Source of the DNA: CAZJDM01 sp964544765
GTDB lineage: Bacteria > Bdellovibrionota_B > Oligoflexia > CAYFLR01
Direction: 5' to 3'
DNA length: 19,720 nucleotides
NCBI GenBank assembly: GCA_964544765.1
Contig: CAZJDM010000084.1
Location: forward strand, 1-19,720
A program made the translations under genes and the position numbers. The notes under the pieces were generated by a model that saw nothing but the letters and a program-made list of their open reading frames with translations, did no database searches and was not told the origin of the DNA. Shown piece after piece: positions 7,595-15,462 of the stretch (the stretch's first letter is position 1; each line of letters starts with the position of its first letter).

Positions 7595-8074
7595 CTATGG
7601 TAAAAAAGAAAAGAAAGAAGTCTCTGGCTCATCGAAAGATAATGGTCTATCACATACCGGGCAGGTTTGACCGTAAATAAACCTCTGCACAGCCTGTTTA
7701 TCAATATTTTCTGTTAGAAATAGCTTTGAACATTCTTCGTCACAGGCTTCACAGTAAAAAGGAGCCATTATTGATCTAATAACTACATCACTACTAAATT
7801 CAGGTATCATATCCATAACTTTTACAACTAGTGGTGGACAATTTTTATATACTATTTCAATTTCTTCTATCTTTTTTACTTCTTGTATAAAGTTGACAAA
7901 ATCCTTGATGCCTACCGATCTAAGAATACGAACATTTACAAAATTAACTACCAGCTGTTTTGCACTGTCAAGAGCACTTGGATTTGGATAATCAACATTT
8001 GTATCCATTACCTTATCTATTATTAGTTCAGCCTGTTCTCCCTGTATAACCAACTTTAAAGTATCTTTACCCAT
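7595..8074 (-). CDS. STAS-like domain protein with C-terminal zinc ribbon
   Basis: I place the start at the ATG at 8074, because AGGAG is then six bases upstream. A TTG one codon earlier would leave only three. The 159-residue protein begins with a STAS-like fold: strands (LKLVIQGEQAELIID, QLVVNFVNVRIL), then SVGIKDFVNFIQEV, which sits where STAS proteins carry their Ser/Thr-Gly helix, then IEIVYKNCPPLVVKVMDM. The second part holds Cys108-x2-Cys111 and Cys138-x2-Cys141, with a further Cys115, a zinc-ribbon arrangement. STAS proteins of the anti-sigma-factor-antagonist type act as partner-switching regulators; the zinc ribbon suggests a protein- or nucleic-acid-binding addition. It follows the large TPR gene by 104 bp on the same strand and might be the last gene of that unit. 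The specific role is unknown. Confidence 0.8.
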   Translation of the reverse strand: MGKDTLKLVIQGEQAELIIDKVMDTNVDYPNPSALDSAKQLVVNFVNVRILRSVGIKDFVNFIQEVKKIEEIEIVYKNCPPLVVKVMDMIPEFSSDVVIRSIMAPFYCEACDEECSKLFLTENIDKQAVQRFIYGQTCPVCDRPLSFDEPETSFFSFLP

Positions 8075-8110
8075 CAATAGCTCCTAAACCTTTTTAGATA
8101 GAATTCATTT

Positions 8111-8152
8111 AATCGAGTTATATATTATGTAAATTAAATAAATAACTCAATT
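8111..8152. repeat. Inverted repeat between the TPR operon and the STAS gene
   Basis: Arms 8111-8121 (AATCGAGTTAT) and 8142-8152 (ATAACTCAATT) pair at 10 of 11 positions across a 20-base AT-rich loop. It lies between the stop of the large TPR gene (8179) and the start of the STAS gene (8074). Lacking a T-run, it is not a clear intrinsic terminator; it may be an operator or an RNA-processing or stability hairpin. Confidence 0.45.
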
Positions 8153-8178
8153 AAATGTTAACTTATTTGAATGTACAA

Positions 8179-11100
8179 TTAATTTCCAAACATACCATTC
8201 ACACTTTGATGATTAAATAAAATACCATCTACAATATTAACTTTATGAAAATCTTCTATATCATAAACTAATAATAGATCTGGTTGCAACTTATTTACTA
8301 GTTCATATAATTTTAAATTATATTCGCTAAATGTATTTTGCATACGAACTATTTTTTTAGCCTCTAATATGTACATGTTGGCCTTCTTCAACATCGGCCC
8401 GGTTACTTTATTTTTTATAGAATCTCTAACAGCTTTTTCATCTTCTGGTTTAAGAACAGATGGTAATGACACACCATCAATATCTTTAGCGGTTTTCCAG
8501 TATAGTTCTCCTAACATAACCAAAGAAGCTAATGACCAATCTCGATCTTTGATCTGTAATACCTTATCAAATTGAACAGTTACTTCCCGCAGAATTAATA
8601 ATTTCTTTTCTACGTCACTATTAAGAGATTTAGCTCTAATAATTACTTTTCCAACTCTATTATACGATTTCATGGTTTTTCTAAACATAGCCTCAGCATA
8701 GAATCTTCTTGCTTCTGGTTGAATATTACTGGAAGGGGGTCCTAGAGATAATATTTTCATATACAAACTATTTGCCTGAGTTAAATTATTCATTAATAAC
8801 CAACCATGGGCCGCCCTACCATACAATACAATCCTTTTAGCTTTATCTATTCGTAATTTGGGTAGTAACTTTGACACTATTTGCTTTAACTTAACCGGTT
8901 GTTTGTTAATTATACAAAGCTCTATCAAATTGTAAGACGCCTTAATTGATTCCTCACTACTGGGAAAAGTTTTTATTAATTTAGAATAAAAAACTTCTCC
9001 TTTATTACTACCGCTTAAATCAGCCATTACAGCAGAATTATATAAAGCGATTCGCTTTTTTTTCTGATCTGTATATCTACGAAACAGCACATGATAGGCT
9101 TCTGAGGCCTTGGCAAAAAGCATCAACCTTTCACTTATAACCGCAATTTTTTCAAAACTGGCTGTCTTCACTTTTTTATCAGTCTTTTTCCCAACAACTT
9201 CTTGATATACCTGTAAGGATCGATATAACAAAGAGGCTTTCTCATAATTTAACGCGGCATTGTATAATGCTTTTAAAACATCTTTTTTGCCTGAATACTT
9301 CTTATAGAAGGCATAAAATTCATTAGCTGCCAGTTTAAAATTTCCTTTCTTCTCCAAAGCACGGGCCCTTTCAAAACTTTGACCTTGTAAATAATCAATC
9401 AGATTTTTTCTTAATTTAGTACCATATAAATGTTCTAAACCGACTAATTTTCGAGCAATTTTCCGTTTATCAGCCCTATGTTCATGTAGTTTTAAAATAA
9501 GTTCACTGGCCACAACGGCCCGTTTTTTATCAAGCTGAATTACATCCCATGCTTGTTTTTCGGCCCTACTAAAATGCCTGTTCTTTAGATAAATCTCCAC
9601 TATATCAAATTTGCACTGTCTATATTTAACACTAGATGGAAACCATGTACCAAAAAGTTTGCAGCCCTGTAAGAACATTCTCGTTTTAGGTGATAAGGCG
9701 ATTGGTTTTCCTTTAAACTGGTACTTTCTCTTTCTTATCTTTTTCCATTCTTGATCAAAACAAAGTGAAACTGACACCAACATAGACTTCGCGGCCGATT
9801 TAAAATACTTACCTTTTACCGTCAAACTCGCGACTCTTTTATAATTACGAGCAGCCTTACAAAATAAATTGGTGCTCTTAGTTGTATTATTTTCTTTCCT
9901 GGCTAAATAAAAATTAATTTCAGCGGAAAAAAATAAAGCATCATAATAAAAACGACCCTTAGGATAAAGCTCACGATATCTTGAATACCCTTTTTGGGCC
10001 AAAGCATACTTTTGATTATTATTCTGCTTTTGAGCTTCTTTGTGTATCAATTGTATATACGATAGGAGTACTTTTTCAATGTCTTTGGCCTTTTTTTCAT
10101 AAAAGGACTTTCTTCTGTTATGTTTGGCCCATTTACTCCTTGGTCCATAAGTATCAATAAAAGCCATTACCTCTTTAAACATAAAACTACGGTTGGCAAT
10201 CTTTTCACTTTGAGTTAATATCTCACGATAATTATCAGGAGCTTTCTTACTCATTCCTAACTGTTTAATTCTATACTTATGAACCTTTATACCTTGTCTT
10301 ATTTTTCCCGCTCTTATCATCCTACTGGCAAAATAAGGAATATTCTTAAAAAAGATCTTTTGAGCACCAATACTATTAAGATAACGTTTAGCATCTTCAA
10401 AAGTACCTACCTCTGCCCAAATGATAAGCATTTCCTCTAGAGCGACCTCACGTAGGCGTTGCCCATCTTCCCTACTTCTCATTAACTTACTAACTTTAAT
10501 CATTTTTTTAAAGGCATTAAGAGATTTCTTGTATTTTGATAATTTATAATAACACCAACCCATTTTATAAAAAGACGATGATCTTAGTGGAGAAGATTTT
10601 ATTTCCGATACCCGCTTATAATAACTTAAAGCTTTTCTAAAATGGGTTATCCTAAAATAGTATTCCGCTAACATAAATAATGAGGAAGCTACTTTATCAG
10701 ACCTAGGAAACTTTTTGACCACTTTATTGAAATAAATATTAGCTTTTGATGGTTTTTGCATCTCTTTAAGCGCCAAGGCATGTAAAAAATAGACCTGATC
10801 CATACGACCAAATTTAAATTTTGACTTTTCTAATGACGCACATGTTTTGGTGATTTTTTTTACAACATTATTTATCGGCACCGAACTAATACGCTTACCA
10901 GGTGACTCTAACCTATCTTGCATTTGCTTATTTCTTAAGTAAATAAATTTCTTTTGATAATTTTGCAGCAATTTAAAACGTATTTCTGCTTTTAACTTCT
11001 TATTACTAGTATTACGAACTAATTTCTCAAACTCCTTAATTACTTCACTACGAACCTGCTCAATCTCACCAACATTGGTGGCATAAAATAAATCATCGGT

Positions 11101-11259
11101 TGAAAAAGCCGGATGAGTACTTTTCTTTTTTCCTCCCGCAACCATTAGAAATGATGATAAACAAATAAAGGGAACAATGATCCCAATAGTAAAAAAAGCA
11201 AATCTAAATATTAGTCTATGTTTTTCGCTCTTTTGGCTCTTTTTACTCATTTTACTCAT
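8179..11259 (-). CDS. Large membrane-anchored TPR protein
   Basis: The reading frame opens at an ATG at 11337, inside the upstream gene, but that start has no ribosome binding site. I prefer the ATG at 11259, 22 bp after the upstream stop, giving 1026 residues; 11250 is also possible. After a Ser/Lys-rich basic tail made by a 9-bp DNA repeat there is one hydrophobic segment (about 20-42), a signal anchor that would leave the rest in the periplasm. The remainder is a solenoid of about 34-residue TPR/Sel1-like helix pairs; clear ones include KASKANIYFNKVVKKFP-type, RKALSYYKRVSEI and KKSLNAFKKMIKV segments. The protein is very rich in Lys. It is last of three adjacent TPR genes and probably acts as a scaffold for envelope partners. 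The architecture resembles myxobacterial GltD/AgmU, but that is a comparison by composition only. Confidence 0.85.
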   Translation of the reverse strand: MSKMSKKSQKSEKHRLIFRFAFFTIGIIVPFICLSSFLMVAGGKKKSTHPAFSTDDLFYATNVGEIEQVRSEVIKEFEKLVRNTSNKKLKAEIRFKLLQNYQKKFIYLRNKQMQDRLESPGKRISSVPINNVVKKITKTCASLEKSKFKFGRMDQVYFLHALALKEMQKPSKANIYFNKVVKKFPRSDKVASSLFMLAEYYFRITHFRKALSYYKRVSEIKSSPLRSSSFYKMGWCYYKLSKYKKSLNAFKKMIKVSKLMRSREDGQRLREVALEEMLIIWAEVGTFEDAKRYLNSIGAQKIFFKNIPYFASRMIRAGKIRQGIKVHKYRIKQLGMSKKAPDNYREILTQSEKIANRSFMFKEVMAFIDTYGPRSKWAKHNRRKSFYEKKAKDIEKVLLSYIQLIHKEAQKQNNNQKYALAQKGYSRYRELYPKGRFYYDALFFSAEINFYLARKENNTTKSTNLFCKAARNYKRVASLTVKGKYFKSAAKSMLVSVSLCFDQEWKKIRKRKYQFKGKPIALSPKTRMFLQGCKLFGTWFPSSVKYRQCKFDIVEIYLKNRHFSRAEKQAWDVIQLDKKRAVVASELILKLHEHRADKRKIARKLVGLEHLYGTKLRKNLIDYLQGQSFERARALEKKGNFKLAANEFYAFYKKYSGKKDVLKALYNAALNYEKASLLYRSLQVYQEVVGKKTDKKVKTASFEKIAVISERLMLFAKASEAYHVLFRRYTDQKKKRIALYNSAVMADLSGSNKGEVFYSKLIKTFPSSEESIKASYNLIELCIINKQPVKLKQIVSKLLPKLRIDKAKRIVLYGRAAHGWLLMNNLTQANSLYMKILSLGPPSSNIQPEARRFYAEAMFRKTMKSYNRVGKVIIRAKSLNSDVEKKLLILREVTVQFDKVLQIKDRDWSLASLVMLGELYWKTAKDIDGVSLPSVLKPEDEKAVRDSIKNKVTGPMLKKANMYILEAKKIVRMQNTFSEYNLKLYELVNKLQPDLLLVYDIEDFHKVNIVDGILFNHQSVNGMFGN

Positions 11260-11283
11260 TTTGCTCTTTTTACTCTTTTTACT
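11221..11283 (-). repeat. Seven-unit 9-bp tandem repeat across a stop/start junction
   Basis: On the minus strand seven imperfect copies of AGTAAAAAG run from 11283 to 11221 (variants AGCAAAATG, AGTAAAATG, AGCCAAAAG, AGCGAAAAA). They encode repeated Ser-Lys-Lys or Ser-Lys-Met in the large TPR gene's frame. The first unit overlaps the TAG of the upstream gene (11284-11282). The AAA-to-ATG variants in units 3 and 4 create the two candidate start codons, at 11259 and 11250. Confidence 0.9.
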
Positions 11284-12847
11284 ACTTTGAAGACTTACAT
11301 CTAGATTCAATATTGTATGCATAACCACCCAATTCATCTAGCCAATATTCACCATCAAACGGCCAAAATTCATGACGTTCTTTAAGATTAAGAGGTTTCA
11401 TTCCCTCTCCCCAAATAATCCGTGATGATACGGATCTCTTCTCCTTAATAATAGACTCCTCTAATTTAATCAGTCTACTTTCCAATGCCTGTACTGTAAT
11501 TAGCTCGGTTTGGTATTTTAAATCCTGTAAATAATCTGAATAATCTACTAACTGAGCTAGTAATCTATCACCCATTCTTTTTCTGACGAGTTTGGTAAGA
11601 TTGGCAAGTTTTTTTAATAGATATTTGGCTAGTGTACTATCTCTAAAGCTAAAAGACATTTCATTAATAATTTCTTTTTCGTCCTTAATATTTCTAAAAA
11701 TTGACTGAGTCTTGATGTAAGATTCTGAACGTTTAAGCTGATTTAAAATGGGACCAATATATGGTGATCTAGGAGCACTACGCAAATAACTATACAAAAG
11801 CGCAGGATTAGGTCTAAATTGACGGACCATACGCTTAACTCCCTGCCAACCCTTACCATACTGAGCGTTAAATTCTTTCAACATCAATCTAGATCGTTTA
11901 AAATAGCATAAATACAAGTAAGTGATACTCTCTAAAACAATCACTTCTGGATAAAATTTGCGTCCAAAATATGGGGATCTAATAGTATGTATATTTCCCA
12001 AGGTATTATTATGTTTTCCAATTCGAAAAAAGGCCCATGACGCCTCAAACAGAGCAGTTAACCAGTTATCACCCCCTTCTTCAATCATTGAATAATAACT
12101 AATCGCCTTTTTAAATTGTTTTTTCTCGTAGTAAATTCTAGCCAAATTCAACCAAATCAATTCACGGAAGTTTTTATACTTTTTACTTCTAGGTATAGAG
12201 GCCAAAAGTCCTTTATAAACCTGAACAGCACGTAGATACTGTTTACTGACACCATACATTATACCAATATAAAACCGAGCCCTAAAATAATACTCAGAAC
12301 CTCTTCTTACTTTTTTTAAAAAGCCATAAGCCGCTCTAAACTCATGATTATTGAACAAATAGGCTCCCACCACATAAGTATAAAATGAACGTTCAGCGGC
12401 AAATATATTGCGATAATTTACCTTGTTATGCAAAATCGAAACCAAGGTATGATTATCCAAAGGAGCTTCTTCAGCTTGCAACTCTCTAAGTATCTTTACC
12501 GATTCCCTAAAAAAGAGTTTTCCTCCCCCCCTATTGACAATCTTATCAAGAAAAAATAAAGCTGAATAAAATAAATCAAGTTCTTTAAGACAATAGGCTA
12601 ATGAAAAAAGTATTTTATTTGGAATATTATAACTTCCTCTAAACCCTCGTCCCTTTGATTTTTGCATCTTTTCTATTTTATTCCAAGCTCGATACAATAA
12701 AGGACATGCTTTTTTATAACGCTTTTTTTCTAAAGCTGTTGTCCCTTTTTCCCACAGCTCAACATAATCCGAGGCCCTGTTTTTCTCAGACATCATTAGA
12801 CTAAAAACTACAAAACTAATAAAAACTACAAAAAACCTTTGAATCAT
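11282..12847 (-). CDS. Exported TPR-repeat protein
   Basis: The 521-residue protein starts at the ATG at 12847 (weak ribosome binding site) with a signal peptide: MIQR, then a hydrophobic run to about residue 19, with cleavage near residue 20-25. The mature part is made of helix pairs of TPR type, for example YVELWEKGTTALEKKRYKKA (27-46), LYSALFFLDKI, AAYGFLKKV, YLRAVQVYKGLL and KKAISYYSMIEEGG. A long Lys/Arg-rich helical region follows (about 300-470) that could be coiled coil. The C-terminus is Glu/Trp-rich (GEGMKPLNLKERHEFWPFDG). It sits second to last in the run of TPR genes, 65 bp after the TPR lipoprotein gene and 22 bp before the large TPR gene, so it is probably a periplasmic partner in the same assembly. 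TPR identity is clear; the specific role is unknown. Confidence 0.85.
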   Translation of the reverse strand: MIQRFFVVFISFVVFSLMMSEKNRASDYVELWEKGTTALEKKRYKKACPLLYRAWNKIEKMQKSKGRGFRGSYNIPNKILFSLAYCLKELDLFYSALFFLDKIVNRGGGKLFFRESVKILRELQAEEAPLDNHTLVSILHNKVNYRNIFAAERSFYTYVVGAYLFNNHEFRAAYGFLKKVRRGSEYYFRARFYIGIMYGVSKQYLRAVQVYKGLLASIPRSKKYKNFRELIWLNLARIYYEKKQFKKAISYYSMIEEGGDNWLTALFEASWAFFRIGKHNNTLGNIHTIRSPYFGRKFYPEVIVLESITYLYLCYFKRSRLMLKEFNAQYGKGWQGVKRMVRQFRPNPALLYSYLRSAPRSPYIGPILNQLKRSESYIKTQSIFRNIKDEKEIINEMSFSFRDSTLAKYLLKKLANLTKLVRKRMGDRLLAQLVDYSDYLQDLKYQTELITVQALESRLIKLEESIIKEKRSVSSRIIWGEGMKPLNLKERHEFWPFDGEYWLDELGGYAYNIESRCKSSK

Positions 12848-12912
12848 TTAGTTACCATTGCATGTTAACTTATCTTAAGTATTTAAAGAGTACATAGCAT
12901 TAATAGCCTTAA

Positions 12913-13845
12913 TTAACTGTCATATTTCTGCTTTAGTAAATCCAAATACTTTTGAATTTTATTTCTTTTCCTTGCATCTAAATCTGTATTATCCTCATTT
13001 AAAGCCGTCTCAAAATAATCTATTGCCTGATCGTAATTTTTATATTGCTTACTATATAAAAGACCCAAATAATATTTAGGAAGTCCTCTTCTTTCATCCA
13101 AAGATACTGCCCACTTCAAATATTTTTTGGCTTCATCCCACTTTTGAATCATTAAACAACTTAACCCCCATCCATAATATAGATCGTAATAGGGCTTACC
13201 AACATTAGCTCTTCTAAACATTTGATAAGCTTTTTTCCCATCACCAAATTGTAAGGACAAGTATGCCATATTTAACTTAGAAGCCACCTCATAATTATGT
13301 TCAAGGGATATAGCTGTCCTAAAAAATTTAGAGGCAAGAGCATACTCTCTTTTTTTATATTTAATCACTCCTAATAAATTATATATTAAAGACTTATAAG
13401 TTTTATTTTTTTTAGCTTTTATTAATGACTCTAGTATGTATTCACTTGTTATAAGTTGGCCCCGCAGAAAGAAACTCAAAGCTACTACATATCGAAGTAA
13501 TTGATCATCACCAAACTCAGCACGTTTACTTAATATATCAATTAATTCTTTAGGCGATGGATCCTTTAACGTCTTCAATAACGCCCAATTGGTAAAACAC
13601 CCTTTAGAAGCTTTAGAAAACTTCCTCGCATCATTAAGAACATTTTGCAAATCCAACATTGGAACATATCCTATCTCTCCCGGTTCATTGATCACACTTT
13701 TGAAAAAGAACTTCGGTTGTCGACAAATTTCATGAGCGGGTATTTTAATCATTCTCTTCATTGTCAAATCATGCCAAGTACCACGACTACCAGAACATCC
13801 AATCAACCAACCTGCTATGATAAATGAAACAAAAATTCTGACCAT
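12913..13845 (-). CDS. TPR-repeat lipoprotein
   Basis: The 310-residue protein has a short classic lipoprotein signal: hydrophobic core then LIGC, with lipidation at Cys17. Ser at +2 fits outer-membrane sorting in the enterobacterial rule, if that applies here. After a linker (to about 85) come helical pairs. From about 130 to 300 clear TPRs appear: SLIYNLLGVIKYKKREYALA, FFRTAISLEHNYEVA, YYDLYYGWGLSCLMIQKWDE, YLKWAVSLDER, YYLGLLYSKQYKNYDQAIDY, FETALNEDNTD. The basic C-terminus (KRNKIQKYLDLLKQK) closes the solenoid. The ATG at 13845 has a purine run (AGAGGA) but 12 bases away. It lies 31 bp after the beta-barrel gene and 65 bp before the next TPR gene, so the four are probably one operon. Such lipoproteins usually hold partners at a membrane surface; partner identity is inference. 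Confidence 0.88.
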   Translation of the reverse strand: MVRIFVSFIIAGWLIGCSGSRGTWHDLTMKRMIKIPAHEICRQPKFFFKSVINEPGEIGYVPMLDLQNVLNDARKFSKASKGCFTNWALLKTLKDPSPKELIDILSKRAEFGDDQLLRYVVALSFFLRGQLITSEYILESLIKAKKNKTYKSLIYNLLGVIKYKKREYALASKFFRTAISLEHNYEVASKLNMAYLSLQFGDGKKAYQMFRRANVGKPYYDLYYGWGLSCLMIQKWDEAKKYLKWAVSLDERRGLPKYYLGLLYSKQYKNYDQAIDYFETALNEDNTDLDARKRNKIQKYLDLLKQKYDS

Positions 13846-13876
13846 ACTTTTGATGTTCCTCTGGATCCTATTGGGA

Positions 13877-14614
13877 TCAAAAAAAACTCATACCTATTAA
13901 AAACACCATACTATGATAAAGAACCTGACTGGTGTCTTCTTCATATCTAGCCATATTCTTTTTAAATTCAGGATCTGATAAATATGATTGATAAATAGAG
14001 ATACTGTCACGCAGTTCCCAATTGATAGATGACTTACTGCTTAAATAAAATCGCTGTCCCACACCAATATTAACCACTGGAAACCATTTTTCATATTCTT
14101 CTTTGGCATCATCAATAGAATTATAGGCCAAAAACTTAAGGCTCCCCATTCCTCCGCCAACAAGCATATATGTATCAAAGTAGGTAATCAAAACTTGAGA
14201 AATAGCCTTACCGTACACAAAGGTGAAAATGAGATCCAAACCAACTTGTAGGTTATTTTGTCTTACTTCCGGAAAAATACTGAATACATCATCTAGTTCT
14301 TTAAAATTATCATTATAAAAACCTAGACCAGCAACGGCAAAAGCTCTAAAACCAAAATAATCATTAATATGAAAACCTATATTACCATCTAATAGACCAA
14401 TATTCACAAAATTACTGTTAACCAGAATACCCGCTTTTAAACCGTATTCAAAAGATCTATACTTACTAAAATAACGCTTTCTGATAACTCGAACTTCATT
14501 TTTTCTAAAGAATGGATCAAATTTCATTCTTCTGGCATGCAGAACCGACCAAGTACCCTCGATTATTACAATATATACACAAAGCAATAACCAACACCAC
14601 TTACTAACCGACAA
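13877..14614 (-). CDS. Small outer-membrane beta-barrel protein
   Basis: The start is a TTG at 14614 with AAAGGG about seven bases upstream. The next ATG lies after the signal peptide, so the TTG is preferred. Residues 1-27 form a signal peptide (WCWLLLCVYIVII core, cleavage after LHA). From about residue 55 the 245-residue product alternates short amphipathic strands and turns: EYGLKAGILV, NIGFHINDYFGFRAFAVAGLGF, LQVGLDLIFTF, TYMLVGGGMGSLKF, VVNIGVGQRFYL, SINWELRDSISIY. It ends in MVFLIGMSFF, and a terminal Phe is the usual barrel-assembly signal. The pattern resembles the small barrels of Myxococcota and Bdellovibrionota, such as GltA/GltB of the gliding complex. That naming is not proven. 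It is the first gene of the TPR operon, directly behind a good promoter. Confidence 0.8.
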   Translation of the reverse strand: MSVSKWCWLLLCVYIVIIEGTWSVLHARRMKFDPFFRKNEVRVIRKRYFSKYRSFEYGLKAGILVNSNFVNIGLLDGNIGFHINDYFGFRAFAVAGLGFYNDNFKELDDVFSIFPEVRQNNLQVGLDLIFTFVYGKAISQVLITYFDTYMLVGGGMGSLKFLAYNSIDDAKEEYEKWFPVVNIGVGQRFYLSSKSSINWELRDSISIYQSYLSDPEFKKNMARYEEDTSQVLYHSMVFLIGMSFF

Positions 14615-14652
14615 AACAATTCCCTTTGTTATTATTATTTTACTTTCCTATG

Positions 14653-14681
14653 ATATTACTTTACTCCATGTATTTTAGCAA
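14653..14681 (-). promoter_or_regulatory. Promoter of the beta-barrel/TPR operon
   Basis: On the minus strand TTGCTA (14681-14676), a 17-bp spacer and TAATAT (14658-14653) form a good sigma70-type promoter. Transcription would start near 14646, leaving a leader of about 32 bases that contains the AAAGGG ribosome binding site before the TTG start at 14614. It is the only strong candidate upstream of the four-gene block. Confidence 0.5.
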
Positions 14682-14868
14682 GCCGTTTATCGTTTCAAAT
14701 ATCGCTTTAAATATCACTTAAGTTCTCAATAACAGTGGCACTAATGTCATGGAAACCAATTTAAATTGTTAGTCAATTCGAACACCAGAAGTAGCAGGAT
14801 ACCCTCTTGGTTGACGCAATTATCATTTATGCAATATTTAAATATTTATTTACTAATTTTGTTAAATA

Positions 14869-15462
14869 ATGCATAAACAATCAAGTCACTCCGTGGCCTT
14901 AAAGCAAGATGGAACTGTTTGGGCCTGGGGAAGTAATAATTATGGACAATTGGGAGATGAAACACGCGAAAATTCCTCTACTCCTGTACAAGCATTGTTT
15001 ATAACAGATGTAACAGCAATTGCTGCAGGGAGTGATTATACGGTGGCTCTTAAGAACGATGGTACAGTTTGGGCGTGGGGTGGCAACTTAGATGGTCAAT
15101 TGGGTGTTGAATCCTCTGTAGCAGAGCTGGTAAATATACCTAATGGTGGATTTGCAAAAGAAAACTTAACTTTTACAACTAATCTTGCAAGAAATTTTAA
15201 CCCAACTTATACGTGGGATTTTGGTGACGGTAATTCACTTTCCGGAGCAGAAGTCCAACACCTCTACACTCAAGCGGGGACCTATATTGTCACCCTAACT
15301 ATCAATGCTAATGGAGATGTCTATCAAACCAACCATTCTATATCTATTGCTGTGCCTGAGCATTCGATAGGAGGTTCTGTCGCCAATATTGAGAGAGACC
15401 ATACAGGTACTACCATGCAGTGGCCCTTTCAAGTGATGGAGCTTTGTGGTCCTGGGGAATGA
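14869..15462 (+). pseudogene. 5' fragment of RCC1/PKD repeat protein, frameshifted
   Basis: This 197-codon frame begins abruptly inside an RCC1 repeat (HSVALKQDGTVWAWG at about 7-21). An in-frame TAA lies just two codons upstream, and there is no signal peptide or Shine-Dalgarno site, so the true N-terminus seems to be missing. It contains two RCC1 beta-propeller units (about 1-85) and a PKD domain (about 95-160) with the diagnostic YTWDFGDG and a strand pattern ending AGTYIVTLTI. A short SIGGSVANIE follows. The next residues, from about 15393, read as nonsense. In the next frame the RCC1 signature resumes as YYHAVALSSDG, leading into the frame at 15420. So this is the front part of one disrupted gene. 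A weak TTGACG (14811-14816) with AT-rich -10 lies upstream. Confidence 0.75.

Noticed and set aside
11260..11337. Upstream ATG (11337) as start of the large TPR protein
   Set aside because: It would overlap the previous gene by 56 bp, has no Shine-Dalgarno site, and places extra residues before the membrane anchor. The ATG at 11259 is more likely, but this is not certain.
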